Source of the DNA: Vicinamibacteria bacterium
GTDB taxonomy: Bacteria; Acidobacteriota; Vicinamibacteria; Fen-336
Assembly: GCA_035570235.1 (NCBI GenBank)
Contig: DATMML010000043.1
Span: 62,001 to 126,000 of the forward strand
Reading direction: 5' to 3'
DNA: 64,000 nucleotides
Part shown: one piece after another, positions 43,504 through 51,732 of the stretch
How the letters are laid out: each line of letters starts with the position of its first letter
How positions within the stretch are numbered: position 1 is the first letter of the stretch
Translations under genes and position numbers: made by a program
The notes under the pieces: generated by a model
What the model saw: the letters and a program-made list of their open reading frames with translations, nothing else
Databases searched by the model: none
Told to the model about the DNA's origin: nothing

Positions 43504-44322
43504 ATGGCAAGCGGCAGGACCGATGAAGAGAAGGGGCGCCTGAAGGAGGCCGCAGGAGCCCTGACCGGCGATACAAGGTTGAAGCGGGAGGGTCGGCTCG
43601 AACAGCCTGCCGGGCAGACAAGACAGAGGCCGGAGAAGGTCATTGACACGATCAAGGAATGTATCGCAGTGACTACCGATGAGGGCGATCCGGGTGCGGC
43701 TGCCGCCCGACCGCAAGTCACGCAACTAGGCGGCAACCGCGACTTCGTACCGGAGGGACCTCTCACGAGGAGGACGCAGGCCAGGCGGCGGAAGGAGCGC
43801 CTCCGCGTCGCGCTCGCGGCCGCGCGGAACGAGCTCGAGTTCGGTGAGAGCCGGCTGGCGCCGTCCGACGCCGCCCAGGCTACGATCTGGGACTGGCACC
43901 TAGCCAGCGGCAGGGTGGAGTGGAGCGACACGCTGAAGGATCTCTTCGGTTACGCGGAGAGGGTGACCGATGCCGCCTGGCGCGAAGACCGCATCCACCC
44001 GGAGGACCGCGACCGGGTCAAGCTCTCCCTCGAGCGAGCGACCATCGTGAACCACGGGGCCGCGTGGACTGAGGAGTACCGATTTCGTCGGGCAGATGGC
44101 GGCTATGCCACGGTCATGGAGCGAGCCTACATCGTCCCGGACGACACCGGCCCCTGCAGAGTCCTCGGACGGATCACACCCGCCTCAGCCGGATGGCTGC
44201 ACGCCGGCCCCAGAACCTCCGCCGCCCCAGACGCATTGCTTGAACCGAGGCGCGCCGGACGCAGGCCCACCGCCGCGGCCAAGGCGTCGACTGCAGGGTC
44301 GACCCGGCCTGATCCGCGCTGA
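43504..44322 (+). CDS. CsbD-PAS fusion protein
   Basis: A 272-residue protein. Residues 1-50 are a CsbD-like domain (MASGRTDEEKGRLKEAAGAL, TRLKREGRLEQPAG), clearly paralogous to the stand-alone CsbD at 18814. Residues about 120-225 are a PAS domain of the PAS_3 type: ATIWDWHLASGRVEWSD, RIHPEDRDRVKLSLERA, EEYRFRRADGGYATVMERAY. The last 45 residues are low-complexity and may be non-functional. No output domain (kinase, cyclase, HTH) follows. A CsbD domain joined to a sensor domain is not one I know of. Confidence 0.75.
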   Translation: MASGRTDEEKGRLKEAAGALTGDTRLKREGRLEQPAGQTRQRPEKVIDTIKECIAVTTDEGDPGAAAARPQVTQLGGNRDFVPEGPLTRRTQARRRKERLRVALAAARNELEFGESRLAPSDAAQATIWDWHLASGRVEWSDTLKDLFGYAERVTDAAWREDRIHPEDRDRVKLSLERATIVNHGAAWTEEYRFRRADGGYATVMERAYIVPDDTGPCRVLGRITPASAGWLHAGPRTSAAPDALLEPRRAGRRPTAAAKASTAGSTRPDPR

Positions 44323-44836
44323 GGGGCAGGCCGCGTCGTCTTGAGTCGTTCTCTTCATCCTTCTCTCCCCTCTTAGGGATGACGACCCGTGGCGCTCAGA
44401 GCCGCGCCCCCGGCTGGAGTCTGACCCTGTTGCACACCGGGTGAGCGGCCCGGTTAGCCTGCCTTTGTTGGTCAAACACCACGCCAGTGCCGGTCCCACC
44501 GTCGATGATGGTCCCGGTGACGTGCCCTTGAGAGAGAGGGGAACCCGCCGCGTGGTCTGAGACAACGCGAGGATCGTCCGCGGCAACTCCCTTACCCCGC
44601 GGATCGCGGGGCCGACCCCGGGCGTTTCGTGGGAGAACTGGATGACGGTTCATCAGGCTGAGGATTCAACGCGACCGTCTTCTCGCTCGGTGTCTAGCGG
44701 TCCTGTCGGAGGCTCAGCTTCAGACCCGCCTCGAGCGATTGGCTGCCTGAAGACGCTGGATGTGACCTCATTTCCGACGACGCCGGCCGGGCGACGCCTC
44801 CCGGGCCTCGTCCCCGGAGAGGAGCCGCCCTCTCGC
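44323..44836. other. Intergenic region, no gene established
   Basis: About 510 bp between convergent genes. A minus-strand stretch near 44500 reads HVTGTIIDGGTGTG, faintly like the end of an SDR dehydrogenase, but nothing else supports a gene. Confidence 0.35.
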
Positions 44837-45367
44837 TTACTTTTCGCTCGTCTCGATCTTGGAGGCCACGTGCCGCACACCGGCGCAGTCGTAAGCGGCC
44901 TCGATCGCGCGCAGCCTTTGGGCGATGGCCTGGGTCTTTCCGCCGAGGAGCACGACCCCGTTGTCAACCGACTCCACGTTGATCCCGTCGAGGTTCTTGT
45001 CGGTCTTCAGGGCGATCTCGACCGCTCTCCTCACATCGCTGTCCGAGGCCTTCACGGCCTCCTTGCGAGTCTCCGGGACGACCTCCACCAGGTTCCGGAC
45101 GCCCGTCACGCCCTCGACGCCTCGGACCGCTGCCTCGGCCTTGTCCTTCTCTCCTTGGCTGCTCACCGTCCCGTGGAGGGTGACTTGCCCATGCTCGGTA
45201 TCGACCTTCACCGCCGTGCGGCCCGCGCCGTCGGTCGTGAGGAGCGCAAACCTGGCCCTTGACGTTATCCAGGCGTCGGGCCGGGCGGCGTGCGCCGATT
45301 GAACGGCAAGGTTCCACATTAAGAGGGCACTGCCCAGGGTCAGACTTAGCTTGCTGCTTGAACTCAT
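44837..45367 (-). CDS. Secreted double BON-domain protein
   Basis: A 176-residue protein. ATG 45367 is preceded by AAGGAGG and starts a signal peptide (LSLTLGSALLMWNLAVQSAHA). Mature: ARPDAWITSRARFALLTT, BON 1 (AVKVDTEHGQVTLHGTVSS, VEGVTGVRNLVEV) and BON 2 (LDGINVESVDNGVVLLGGKT, GVRHVASKIETSEK). This is an OsmY-like periplasmic architecture. It is a close paralogue of the protein at 51733. Sigma-54 promoter P9 lies about 85 bp upstream. Confidence 0.9.
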   Translation of the reverse strand: MSSSSKLSLTLGSALLMWNLAVQSAHAARPDAWITSRARFALLTTDGAGRTAVKVDTEHGQVTLHGTVSSQGEKDKAEAAVRGVEGVTGVRNLVEVVPETRKEAVKASDSDVRRAVEIALKTDKNLDGINVESVDNGVVLLGGKTQAIAQRLRAIEAAYDCAGVRHVASKIETSEK

Positions 45368-45450
45368 ACGCCTCCTTATAGCGCCTTGGCGCCCGCGGTC
45401 TGGCGGACGTGCAGCCCATCGGTTGCGGGCGCTTCCTTCCAAGGGCATAC

Positions 45451-45466
45451 CGCAACCTCCGTGCCA
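45451..45466 (-). promoter_or_regulatory. Sigma-54 promoter P9
   Basis: Minus strand TGGCAC, GGAGG, TTGCG: -24/-12 consensus. It faces the BON-BON gene at 45367. Confidence 0.8.
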
Positions 45467-45533
45467 CAGCGAGTACAGCGGTTTTGGCCCTATCCGTGCG
45501 ACCAGGTGCTCCGATGAATGACATTCCAGAAGG

Positions 45534-45556
45534 AACAATCTACAAAATAGCTTCCG
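45534..45556 (+). promoter_or_regulatory. Putative activator site C
   Basis: ACAATCTACAAAATAGCTTCC, with TCTACAA at 45539-45545, bracketed by GGAA and TTCC 16 bases apart as in site B. About 75 bp upstream of P9 and 125 bp upstream of P10, between the two divergent promoters. Confidence 0.55.
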
Positions 45557-45671
45557 TCAAACAGCTCATTTCGGTCGCCTCACCCAGCATTCGGGGACGA
45601 TCTCGCGCCCACAGGACCGGTCTAGCTCAATTCCTGGGCCCGAGCTGCGTCGGAAGGCGGCATGATGGTGT

Positions 45672-45687
45672 AGGCACGCGGGTTGCA
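45672..45687 (+). promoter_or_regulatory. Sigma-54 promoter P10
   Basis: AGGCAC, GCGGG, TTGCA: only the first base differs from TGGCAC. It lies about 140 bp before the hybrid kinase operon, suggesting self-activation of the circuit. Confidence 0.7.
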
Positions 45688-45827
45688 GGGGTACGTCTCA
45701 TCTGCTGCCCCCGTGTCGGCGACGGGGTGAAGCTTCTGGGGCAAAGCGCTCGGTGCCGCGAATCACCATCAAAGGTGAAAGTTGCCCGAACAGGAGCTGG
45801 GAAGGGCAGAGCGGTCCGGAAACTAAC

Positions 45828-47984
45828 ATGAGCGCAGATCAGTCTGTCTCCCCCGCTGTCCACGGTCAGAAGGGGCCCTTGGCTGCACATCAAGGGACGG
45901 AACCGATGGGAGGTGGATTGCCAGGGCGACTTGGGGGTTACGCGATCGGCCTGGGTGCTATCGTCTTTGCCGCCGCCATTGAGCTCGCCCTCGATCCCTT
46001 CATCGACACGAAGAGCCCTTTTCTGCTGTTCCTCGCCGCCGTGATGACTGCGGCCTGGTACGGTGGATTCAGACCAGCGCTGGCCACGATGCTGCTCGCG
46101 GCTCTGGCGAGTCTGATCTTGCCGCCCCCCTTCTCGTTGTCGCGCGGCTTTCCGGGGAACGCCATCAACCTCGCCCTCTTCCTGATCGAAGGCAGCCTCA
46201 TCAGCGTCTTCGGCGCTCGGCTCCAAAGGGCCGGCGGCCTGTCCACGGAGCGGGCCCTCGGCCCACTGGGCAACGGCCAGAAATCCGACCGTAGGGCCAA
46301 GGAGCTTCAACCGGAGCTCGAGATCCTCAACCGGCTCGGCTTGACGCTGGCGGGCCAGCTCAACATGGAGAGGCTGGTCGAAGCCGTGACCGAGGCCGGT
46401 GTCGCAATCACGGGCGCCGCGTTTGGGGCCTTCTTGTACAGAGATGCGTCCGACGGTTGGACCCACTTTGTCTCGGGAGCTTCCCGGGATGCCTTCGTCG
46501 ACTTTCCCTTGCCTCAAGATGCCGACGCCTTTGGTACACCCTTCCCACCCGAAGTCTCGCGGAGTGACGACCTCACGCGGGATCCCCGCTACGGCCAGAG
46601 CTTGCCATTCAAACGGATGCCGCCTGGCCAGTCGCCCGCACGCAGCTATCTTGCGGCACCCGTGCGCTCTGGCTCCGGCAGTTTGCTGGGCGGCCTCTTC
46701 TTCGGGCATCCCGATCCCGGAATGTTCCAGGAGCGTGACGAACGCCTGCTGGCCGGCCTCGCGGCCCACGCCGCCATCGCTGCGGATGGCGCGCACCTCT
46801 ATCGGGAGGCGCAGGAAGCGCGCACGGCGGCCGAGGCAGCAAACCGGGTGAAGGACGAGTTCCTGGCCACCTTATCGCACGAGCTGCGGACGCCACTGAC
46901 GGCGATCGTCGGGTGGGCGCACCTGCTCCAGCGCGGCAAACTCGCTCCCGCCGAGGTGGCGCAAGCCATAGATACCATCATCCGGAGCGCCACCGCGCAG
47001 AACCAGATCATCGATGAGCTCCTCGACGTTTCACGGATCGTCACCGGAAAGCTTCAGCTCGATCTCCGACCCGTGGAGATCGGGGCCGTCGTGAAGGCGG
47101 CGGTCGGGACGGTGACGCCCGCGGCCAACGCCAAGCTCATACGTCTCCAGCTCATCCAGGATCCCGCCGGGAGCTACGTCATGGGCGACCCTGAGCGCCT
47201 CCAGCAGGTGTTCTGGAACCTCCTCTCCAACGCCATCAAGTTCACTTCGAAGAATGGCCGGGTTCGTGTCAGCGTCGAGTCCGTCGGTTCCCAGGCCGAG
47301 ATCGTCGTTGTCGACACCGGTCTGGGCATCGACGCTGACTTCCTCCCCCACCTCTTCACCCGCTTTAGTCAGCGAGATTCCTCGAGCACGAGGGCCAACC
47401 GCGGCCTGGGCCTGGGGCTCGCGATTGCGCGCCAACTCATTGAGCTGCACGGCGGCAGCATCCACGCGGAGAGTCCCGGGAGCGGCCACGGGTCCACCTT
47501 CACGGTGAAGCTCCCCCGATCCCCCCTCACCGCAGCGGCCTCCAGGGAGCGCACCTACTCGCAGGCGGACCGGATCGTAGGACTGGAGGACGCGCCGGAC
47601 CTAACCGGGCTCCGGGTGCTGATCGTAGAGGACGACGACGATGCCCGCGCGCTCGTGGCAAAGGTGCTCGAAGGTCAGGGCGCCTGCGTAACGGCGGTCT
47701 CTTCCGCCCAGCAGGCGCTTGACAAGCTTGAAAAGGAGCCGATGGACGTGCTCCTCAGCGACATCGAGATGCCGGGCACCGACGGCTACCAGCTGATGCG
47801 CGAGCTGCGCCGGCGCCCATCCGAGCAGGGCGGCGCTGTTCCCGCGGGGGCCCTGACGGCCTATGCCCGAACCGAGGATCGCCTCCGTGCACTTCGCGCC
47901 GGCTTCCAATTACACTTGGCTAAGCCCGTGCAGCCTTCTGAGCTGGTCACCGTCGTGGCCAGCCTGGCGGCCCGCCACCTATGA
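45828..47984 (+). CDS. Membrane hybrid histidine kinase (DUF4118-GAF-HisKA-HATPase-REC)
   Basis: A 718-residue kinase. Residues about 30-125 contain a KdpD-like four-helix DUF4118 region (FLLFLAAVMTAAWYGGFRPAL). A GAF domain follows (NRLGLTLAGQLNMERLVEAV ... LAAPVRSGSGSLLGGLFFG). HisKA has LATLSHELRTPLTAI, HATPase_c has NLLSNAIKFTS and GLGLGLAIARQL, and the C-terminal receiver has VLIVEDDDDARALV with phospho-Asp in VLLSDIEMPGTDGY. ATG 45828 is preferred over an upstream ATG at 45753. It overlaps the next kinase by four bases. The GAF domain probably senses a small ligand or redox state. Confidence 0.92.
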   Translation: MSADQSVSPAVHGQKGPLAAHQGTEPMGGGLPGRLGGYAIGLGAIVFAAAIELALDPFIDTKSPFLLFLAAVMTAAWYGGFRPALATMLLAALASLILPPPFSLSRGFPGNAINLALFLIEGSLISVFGARLQRAGGLSTERALGPLGNGQKSDRRAKELQPELEILNRLGLTLAGQLNMERLVEAVTEAGVAITGAAFGAFLYRDASDGWTHFVSGASRDAFVDFPLPQDADAFGTPFPPEVSRSDDLTRDPRYGQSLPFKRMPPGQSPARSYLAAPVRSGSGSLLGGLFFGHPDPGMFQERDERLLAGLAAHAAIAADGAHLYREAQEARTAAEAANRVKDEFLATLSHELRTPLTAIVGWAHLLQRGKLAPAEVAQAIDTIIRSATAQNQIIDELLDVSRIVTGKLQLDLRPVEIGAVVKAAVGTVTPAANAKLIRLQLIQDPAGSYVMGDPERLQQVFWNLLSNAIKFTSKNGRVRVSVESVGSQAEIVVVDTGLGIDADFLPHLFTRFSQRDSSSTRANRGLGLGLAIARQLIELHGGSIHAESPGSGHGSTFTVKLPRSPLTAAASRERTYSQADRIVGLEDAPDLTGLRVLIVEDDDDARALVAKVLEGQGACVTAVSSAQQALDKLEKEPMDVLLSDIEMPGTDGYQLMRELRRRPSEQGGAVPAGALTAYARTEDRLRALRAGFQLHLAKPVQPSELVTVVASLAARHL

Positions 47985-49579
47985 TGGGCGGGACGCCCGC
48001 GGAGGGAGCGCGGATTTCCGAGGACACGGTGCGTCTCCCAGAGAGCGACGACGAGCTTAGAGAGTTTCTCGATCAGGCTACGATCGGCTTGCGCTGGATG
48101 GGTCCGGAAGGCCGCATACTCTGGGCGAACCGGGCCGAGCTGAAGATGGTCGGGTGCTCCGAGCAGGACTACATTGACCACAACATCGTGGAGTTCTTCG
48201 TGGAGCCCGACGCTGCAGCGGACTTGCTCGCCCGGCTCGCGCGCAGGGAGAGGGTCGAAGGCTATCAAGCGCGCCTTCGGGCCAAGAACGGCTCCCCCAA
48301 GAGCGTCCTGATCGACGCAAGCGGCCTCTTCCGGGGCGGCCGGTTCGTCCACAGCCGCTGCGTCACCCGCGACATAACGCTCCTCTTGGAGAGGGAGGGG
48401 GCCGCGCGGCAGCGGGCAGAGGAGACGAGCCGCTTGAAGGACGAGTTTCTGGCCTTGCTCTCCCACGAGCTGCGGTCACCCCTGGGTACGATCCTCGTAT
48501 GGCTCGGCCTGCTTCAGGAAGGTGCGTTGCATCCCGCCGAGAGAGAGCGCGCCCTCGGGGTCATCGAGCGCGGCGCGCGCTCCCTGGAGCGCATCATCGA
48601 AGACCTGCTCCACGCGTCGCGCATCGCCGCCGGCGGGCTCATGCTCACCCCGCAGCTCGTCGACCTCCGAGGGGTGGTCCGGGTGGCGGTGGACACCGCC
48701 TCTGCGGATGCGGCCCTCAAGGGCGTCGTACTCACGCGGTCTTCCGGGGAGATCCCCATCTGGGCAATGGGGGATCCGGGCCGGCTGCAGCAGGCCGTGT
48801 CCAATCTGCTATCAAATGCGATCAAGTTCACCCCAACCGGCGGCCGCGTCGAGGTCGGCCTGGACGCCATCGACGGGCAGGCCCGGCTCCGCGTCACCGA
48901 CACCGGCGAGGGAATGAGTCCTGGGTTCTTGCCATTCGCCTTCGAGCGGTTCCGCCAACAGGACAGTTCGAGCACTCGCGCCCATCACGGCCTCGGCCTG
49001 GGTCTCTATGTGGTACGCCACGTCATCGGGCATCATGGTGGTTTGGTGAGCGCGGAGTCCCCCGGCCCGGGGCGGGGCAGCACGTTCACCGTGCTGTTTC
49101 CCCTGGCGACACACCAAGGGGGGGATGCGAGCCCGTCGAGCACGAGGGAACCGCCTCAGAGCGAGGCCAGCCTTCCTCCGGCCGGCCTGACGGTTGTGCT
49201 CGTCGACGACGATGAGGACGCCCGTGAAGCCCTGAGGCTGATCCTTCAGCAGAATGGCATGCTCGTCACGACCGCGGCTTCCGCGAGAGAGGCGCTCGAG
49301 CTTGTCGAACGCCTGCACCCCGACATTCTTCTGAGCGACATCGCGATGCCGGGAGAGGACGGCCTTTCTCTCATCCGCCGTGTGCGCATGCTGCCGGTCG
49401 ACCGCGGCGGCCAGGTCCCCGCGGCCGCGTTGTCGGCGTACGCCGGGGCGGAAGACCATCGCAAGGCTCTCCAGGCCGGATTCCAGCGGCACATCCCAAA
49501 GCCGGTGGACCCTGTCCACCTGCTCGCCGTCATCGCCACCCTGGCCCGAAAGAGTGTGGGCGGCATTGAGGAAGGATAG
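47981..49579 (+). CDS. Cytoplasmic hybrid histidine kinase (PAS-HisKA-HATPase-REC)
   Basis: A 532-residue kinase: PAS (residues about 25-150; LRWMGPEGRILWANRAELKM, YQARLRAKNGSPKSVLID), HisKA with LALLSHELRSPLGTI, HATPase_c (NLLSNAIKFTP, DTGEGMSPGFLP, GLGLGLYVVRHV) and a receiver (VVLVDDDEDAREAL; phospho-Asp in ILLSDIAMPGEDG). The ATG overlaps the previous stop (ATGA). Two hybrid kinases in a row without an Hpt protein suggest direct transfer from one receiver or kinase to the NtrC-type regulator downstream, or an Hpt encoded elsewhere. Confidence 0.92.
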   Translation: MMGGTPAEGARISEDTVRLPESDDELREFLDQATIGLRWMGPEGRILWANRAELKMVGCSEQDYIDHNIVEFFVEPDAAADLLARLARRERVEGYQARLRAKNGSPKSVLIDASGLFRGGRFVHSRCVTRDITLLLEREGAARQRAEETSRLKDEFLALLSHELRSPLGTILVWLGLLQEGALHPAERERALGVIERGARSLERIIEDLLHASRIAAGGLMLTPQLVDLRGVVRVAVDTASADAALKGVVLTRSSGEIPIWAMGDPGRLQQAVSNLLSNAIKFTPTGGRVEVGLDAIDGQARLRVTDTGEGMSPGFLPFAFERFRQQDSSSTRAHHGLGLGLYVVRHVIGHHGGLVSAESPGPGRGSTFTVLFPLATHQGGDASPSSTREPPQSEASLPPAGLTVVLVDDDEDAREALRLILQQNGMLVTTAASAREALELVERLHPDILLSDIAMPGEDGLSLIRRVRMLPVDRGGQVPAAALSAYAGAEDHRKALQAGFQRHIPKPVDPVHLLAVIATLARKSVGGIEEG

Positions 49580-49690
49580 GATCGCCACGCCCTGGTTGAA
49601 GACGTGGATAAGAGCTCACTTCCGACCGAGTTCCTCGGGCGCAAGCTCCAAATCAAGTGCGGCACGCTCCGTCGCCCGACGTCGACGAGC

Positions 49691-49706
49691 TCGCCTCGCG
49701 AGGCGA
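49691..49706. terminator. Palindrome after the hybrid kinase operon
   Basis: TCGCCTCGCGAGGCGA is a 16-base perfect palindrome, then GTTT. It lies between convergent genes (stops at 49579 and 49767) and could be a weak terminator. Confidence 0.4.
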
Positions 49707-49766
49707 CGTTTAAGGAAGGAGCCCGCGCCTAGCCTCCATCAGCCAGGCCCCGCTGCGGCGACGGGA

Positions 49767-49922
49767 TCAGAAGACGGGCCGCCCCCGACCCTGGATCAGA
49801 TTGATCAACAGCACAGCCACGGCCAGGAACAGCAGAACATGGATGAGGCCCCCCATCGTGTACGAGCTGACCATCCCCAGAAGCCACATCACGGCGAGAA
49901 TCACGCAGATTGTCCAGAGCAT
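49767..49922 (-). CDS. lmo0937-family membrane peptide
   Basis: A 51-residue peptide: MLWTICVILAVMWLLGMVSS, then GGLIHVLLFLAVAVLLINLIQGR. This is the lmo0937 family pattern (LWxIxVILxVLWLLG ... GGxIHxLLxxAxxxLLxxLIxG). GAGGAGG precedes ATG 49922. Members are general-stress peptides in Listeria and many Gram-negatives. Sigma-54 promoter P11 is about 50 bp upstream. Confidence 0.85.
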   Translation of the reverse strand: MLWTICVILAVMWLLGMVSSYTMGGLIHVLLFLAVAVLLINLIQGRGRPVF

Positions 49923-49970
49923 AGCGCCTCCTCGGCGGAAGCCGCTTACGCGAGCCGGCATCTGTGCAGC

Positions 49971-49986
49971 AGCAAGCGCTGTGCCA
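49971..49986 (-). promoter_or_regulatory. Sigma-54 promoter P11
   Basis: Minus strand TGGCAC, AGCGC, TTGCT: full consensus, about 50 bp before the lmo0937-type peptide. Confidence 0.85.
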
Positions 49987-50074
49987 CTCAGCCAGCCAGG
50001 GTCTTTCGCGGATGGCTGCGGCTGGTCCGCCGTTTGTCATGCAGCCGTCGGCCTGCGATCGAGTCCCTCCCTGT

Positions 50075-50096
50075 ACACTCTACAATCTGCTACCGA
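50075..50096 (+). promoter_or_regulatory. Putative activator site D
   Basis: ACACTCTACAATCTGCTACC, with TCTACAA at 50079-50085. Its TCTACAATCTGCT is shared base for base with site B. About 95 bp upstream of P11 and 60 bp before the regulator gene; it could also be part of the regulator's own promoter. Confidence 0.55.
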
Positions 50097-50143
50097 GTTG
50101 GCCCGTGGATGACGCTTCCCCTCTCCGTCCGCCATTAGACTCC

Positions 50144-51484
50144 ATGGCGCCACCCTCTGCATTAATCGTCGACGACGACCCTGGGTTCCTGCAGGGATTG
50201 GCCGAACTCGTCAGGCGCGAGGGCTTCACGGTTGCCAGTGCCCACACCTTGAAGCAAGCCCGCGAGGCGATCGGGACGAATCCTCCCCACATCCTGCTCG
50301 TCGACCTTTATTTGCCTGATGGCAGCGGGCTCGATCTTCTGGATGGTCTCGAGCCCGCAACTGCGCCCGAGGTCGTTTTGATCACGGGGCACGCGAGCGT
50401 GGAGACCGCCGTGGAGGCCCTTCGCCGCGGCGTCGCTGACTACCTGACGAAGCCCGTCGACTTCGCCCGCGTCAAGATGGCCCTGGGCAACCTGACTCGC
50501 ACCCTGGAGATGAAGGGCGAGATCGGAACGCTGAGGAGCGAGCTGCGTAAGCTGGGCCGATTCGGGCCGCTCATTGGTGCCTCCACTCCCATGCAGATCA
50601 TCTACGACCTGATCGCCCGCGTGGCCCGGACCGACGCCAGTGTCCTGATCACGGGTGAGACCGGCACCGGCAAGGAGTTGGTAGCAGAGACCATCCACAC
50701 CCTGAGCCGCCGGAGCAAGGAAGCGTTCCTTCCCTTGAACTGCGGCGCCGTATCCGCGACCCTGATCGAGAGCGAGCTGTTCGGGCACGAGCGCGGCAGC
50801 TTCACCGGCGCCGACCGGATGCATAAGGGGTACTTCGAGCGAGCCCACCGAGGGACCCTGTTTCTCGATGAGATCACGGAGATGCCCACCGATCTCCAGG
50901 TCAGACTGCTCCGGGCCCTGGAGGCGTCCGCGGTCACACGGGTAGGAGGAAGCGAGCAAGTCAAGGTTGACGTGCGCATCGTCGCCGCCACGAGCCGCCG
51001 GGTCGAGGAAGCGGTTGCGGCGGGCAAGCTGCGGGAGGACCTGTTCTACCGCTTGAACGTTTTCCTCATCCAGCTTCCGGCGCTGCGAGCCCGGGTTGAC
51101 GATATTGAGCTGCTAGCCGAGCAATTTCTGAGCGAGCTGAACGCGGCCCAGGGGACGGCCAAGCGCCTCACGCGGGCATGCGTAGAGCGGCTCCGCCGGC
51201 ACAGTTGGCCAGGCAACGTCCGTGAACTGAAGAACGTGATTCACCGCGCCTTCATCCTCGCCGAGGAGGACCTAGGCGTCGACTCTCTCTCCCTCGGGGT
51301 TACCGAGGAGACTGGCGCCTCGAGCCTGGTGATGCGGGTGGGGACCCCGATCGCGGAGATGGAGCGACGCCTCATCCTGACGACTATCGATCATTTCGAG
51401 GGCGATAAGAAGAAGGCTGCCGATGTCCTCAAGATAAGCCTGAAGACGCTCTACAACCGCCTTAACGAATACAAGACCGACTGA
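50144..51484 (+). CDS. NtrC-type sigma-54-dependent response regulator
   Basis: A 446-residue regulator. Receiver (residues 1-125): ALIVDDDPGFLQGL, phospho-Asp in ILLVDLYLPDGSG, LTKPVD. AAA+ domain: Walker A TGETGTGKEL, GAFTGA loop present as GSFTGA, Walker B GTLFLDEI, and arginine-finger region RLNVFLIQLPALR. C-terminal Fis-type helix-turn-helix: KKKAADVLKISLKTLYNRL. ATG 50144 precedes the receiver directly; a longer open frame to 49964 covers P11 and site D and is not coding. This is the likely activator of the sigma-54 promoters in the window. The BON gene with P12 follows. Confidence 0.95.
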   Translation: MAPPSALIVDDDPGFLQGLAELVRREGFTVASAHTLKQAREAIGTNPPHILLVDLYLPDGSGLDLLDGLEPATAPEVVLITGHASVETAVEALRRGVADYLTKPVDFARVKMALGNLTRTLEMKGEIGTLRSELRKLGRFGPLIGASTPMQIIYDLIARVARTDASVLITGETGTGKELVAETIHTLSRRSKEAFLPLNCGAVSATLIESELFGHERGSFTGADRMHKGYFERAHRGTLFLDEITEMPTDLQVRLLRALEASAVTRVGGSEQVKVDVRIVAATSRRVEEAVAAGKLREDLFYRLNVFLIQLPALRARVDDIELLAEQFLSELNAAQGTAKRLTRACVERLRRHSWPGNVRELKNVIHRAFILAEEDLGVDSLSLGVTEETGASSLVMRVGTPIAEMERRLILTTIDHFEGDKKKAADVLKISLKTLYNRLNEYKTD

Positions 51485-51499
51485 CCGTTTTGTCGACGG

Positions 51500-51516
51500 C
51501 CCTTTGTAGATTCGTC
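51500..51516 (-). promoter_or_regulatory. Putative activator site E
   Basis: TTGTAGA at 51504-51510 (TCTACAA on the minus strand, within ACGAATCTACAAAGGGCC). About 80 bp upstream of P12, just after the regulator stop. Confidence 0.5.
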
Positions 51517-51590
51517 TCTCCGGTGACTCCCTCCCGAAGCGGGCGCATTGCCGCAAACCGCTGGCTCATCAGGTTAGCCCTGGGTGATCG

Positions 51591-51606
51591 TGGCACAAGG
51601 GTTGCA
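51591..51606 (+). promoter_or_regulatory. Sigma-54 promoter P12
   Basis: TGGCAC, AAGGG, TTGCA: full consensus, about 130 bp before the BON-BON gene and right after the sigma-54 activator gene. Confidence 0.87.
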
Positions 51607-51732
51607 GCAATGCCCATTGCGGCTTCGTTCCGCCGCAAAGGCCTCAACACCGATCGCCGGGAGGAGCAGATTGCTTCGCCCCGAGCGACGCGGTATCCGC
51701 AGAAGCAAACAAGAAAGCGTGAAGCCAACTCA

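Larger units (their letters stand above)
45368..45827. promoter_or_regulatory. Divergent sigma-54 control region
   Basis: 460 bp between the BON gene (minus) and the hybrid kinase operon (plus). It holds P9, site C and P10. An open frame start at 45753 would precede the kinase but lacks support. Confidence 0.7.

Noticed and set aside
44396-44653. SDR-dehydrogenase-like tail (HVTGTIIDGGTGTG) on the minus strand
   Set aside because: Only about 20 residues resemble the SDR C-terminus, without cofactor or catalytic motif. Too weak to call a pseudogene.
8270-51458. More TCTACAA copies, for example near 8271, 36434, 37229 and 51450
   Set aside because: These lie inside coding sequence, mostly as Tyr-Asn or Tyr-Lys codons, with no sigma-54 promoter behind them. 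They show that the 7-mer alone is not diagnostic; the extended motif and position matter.
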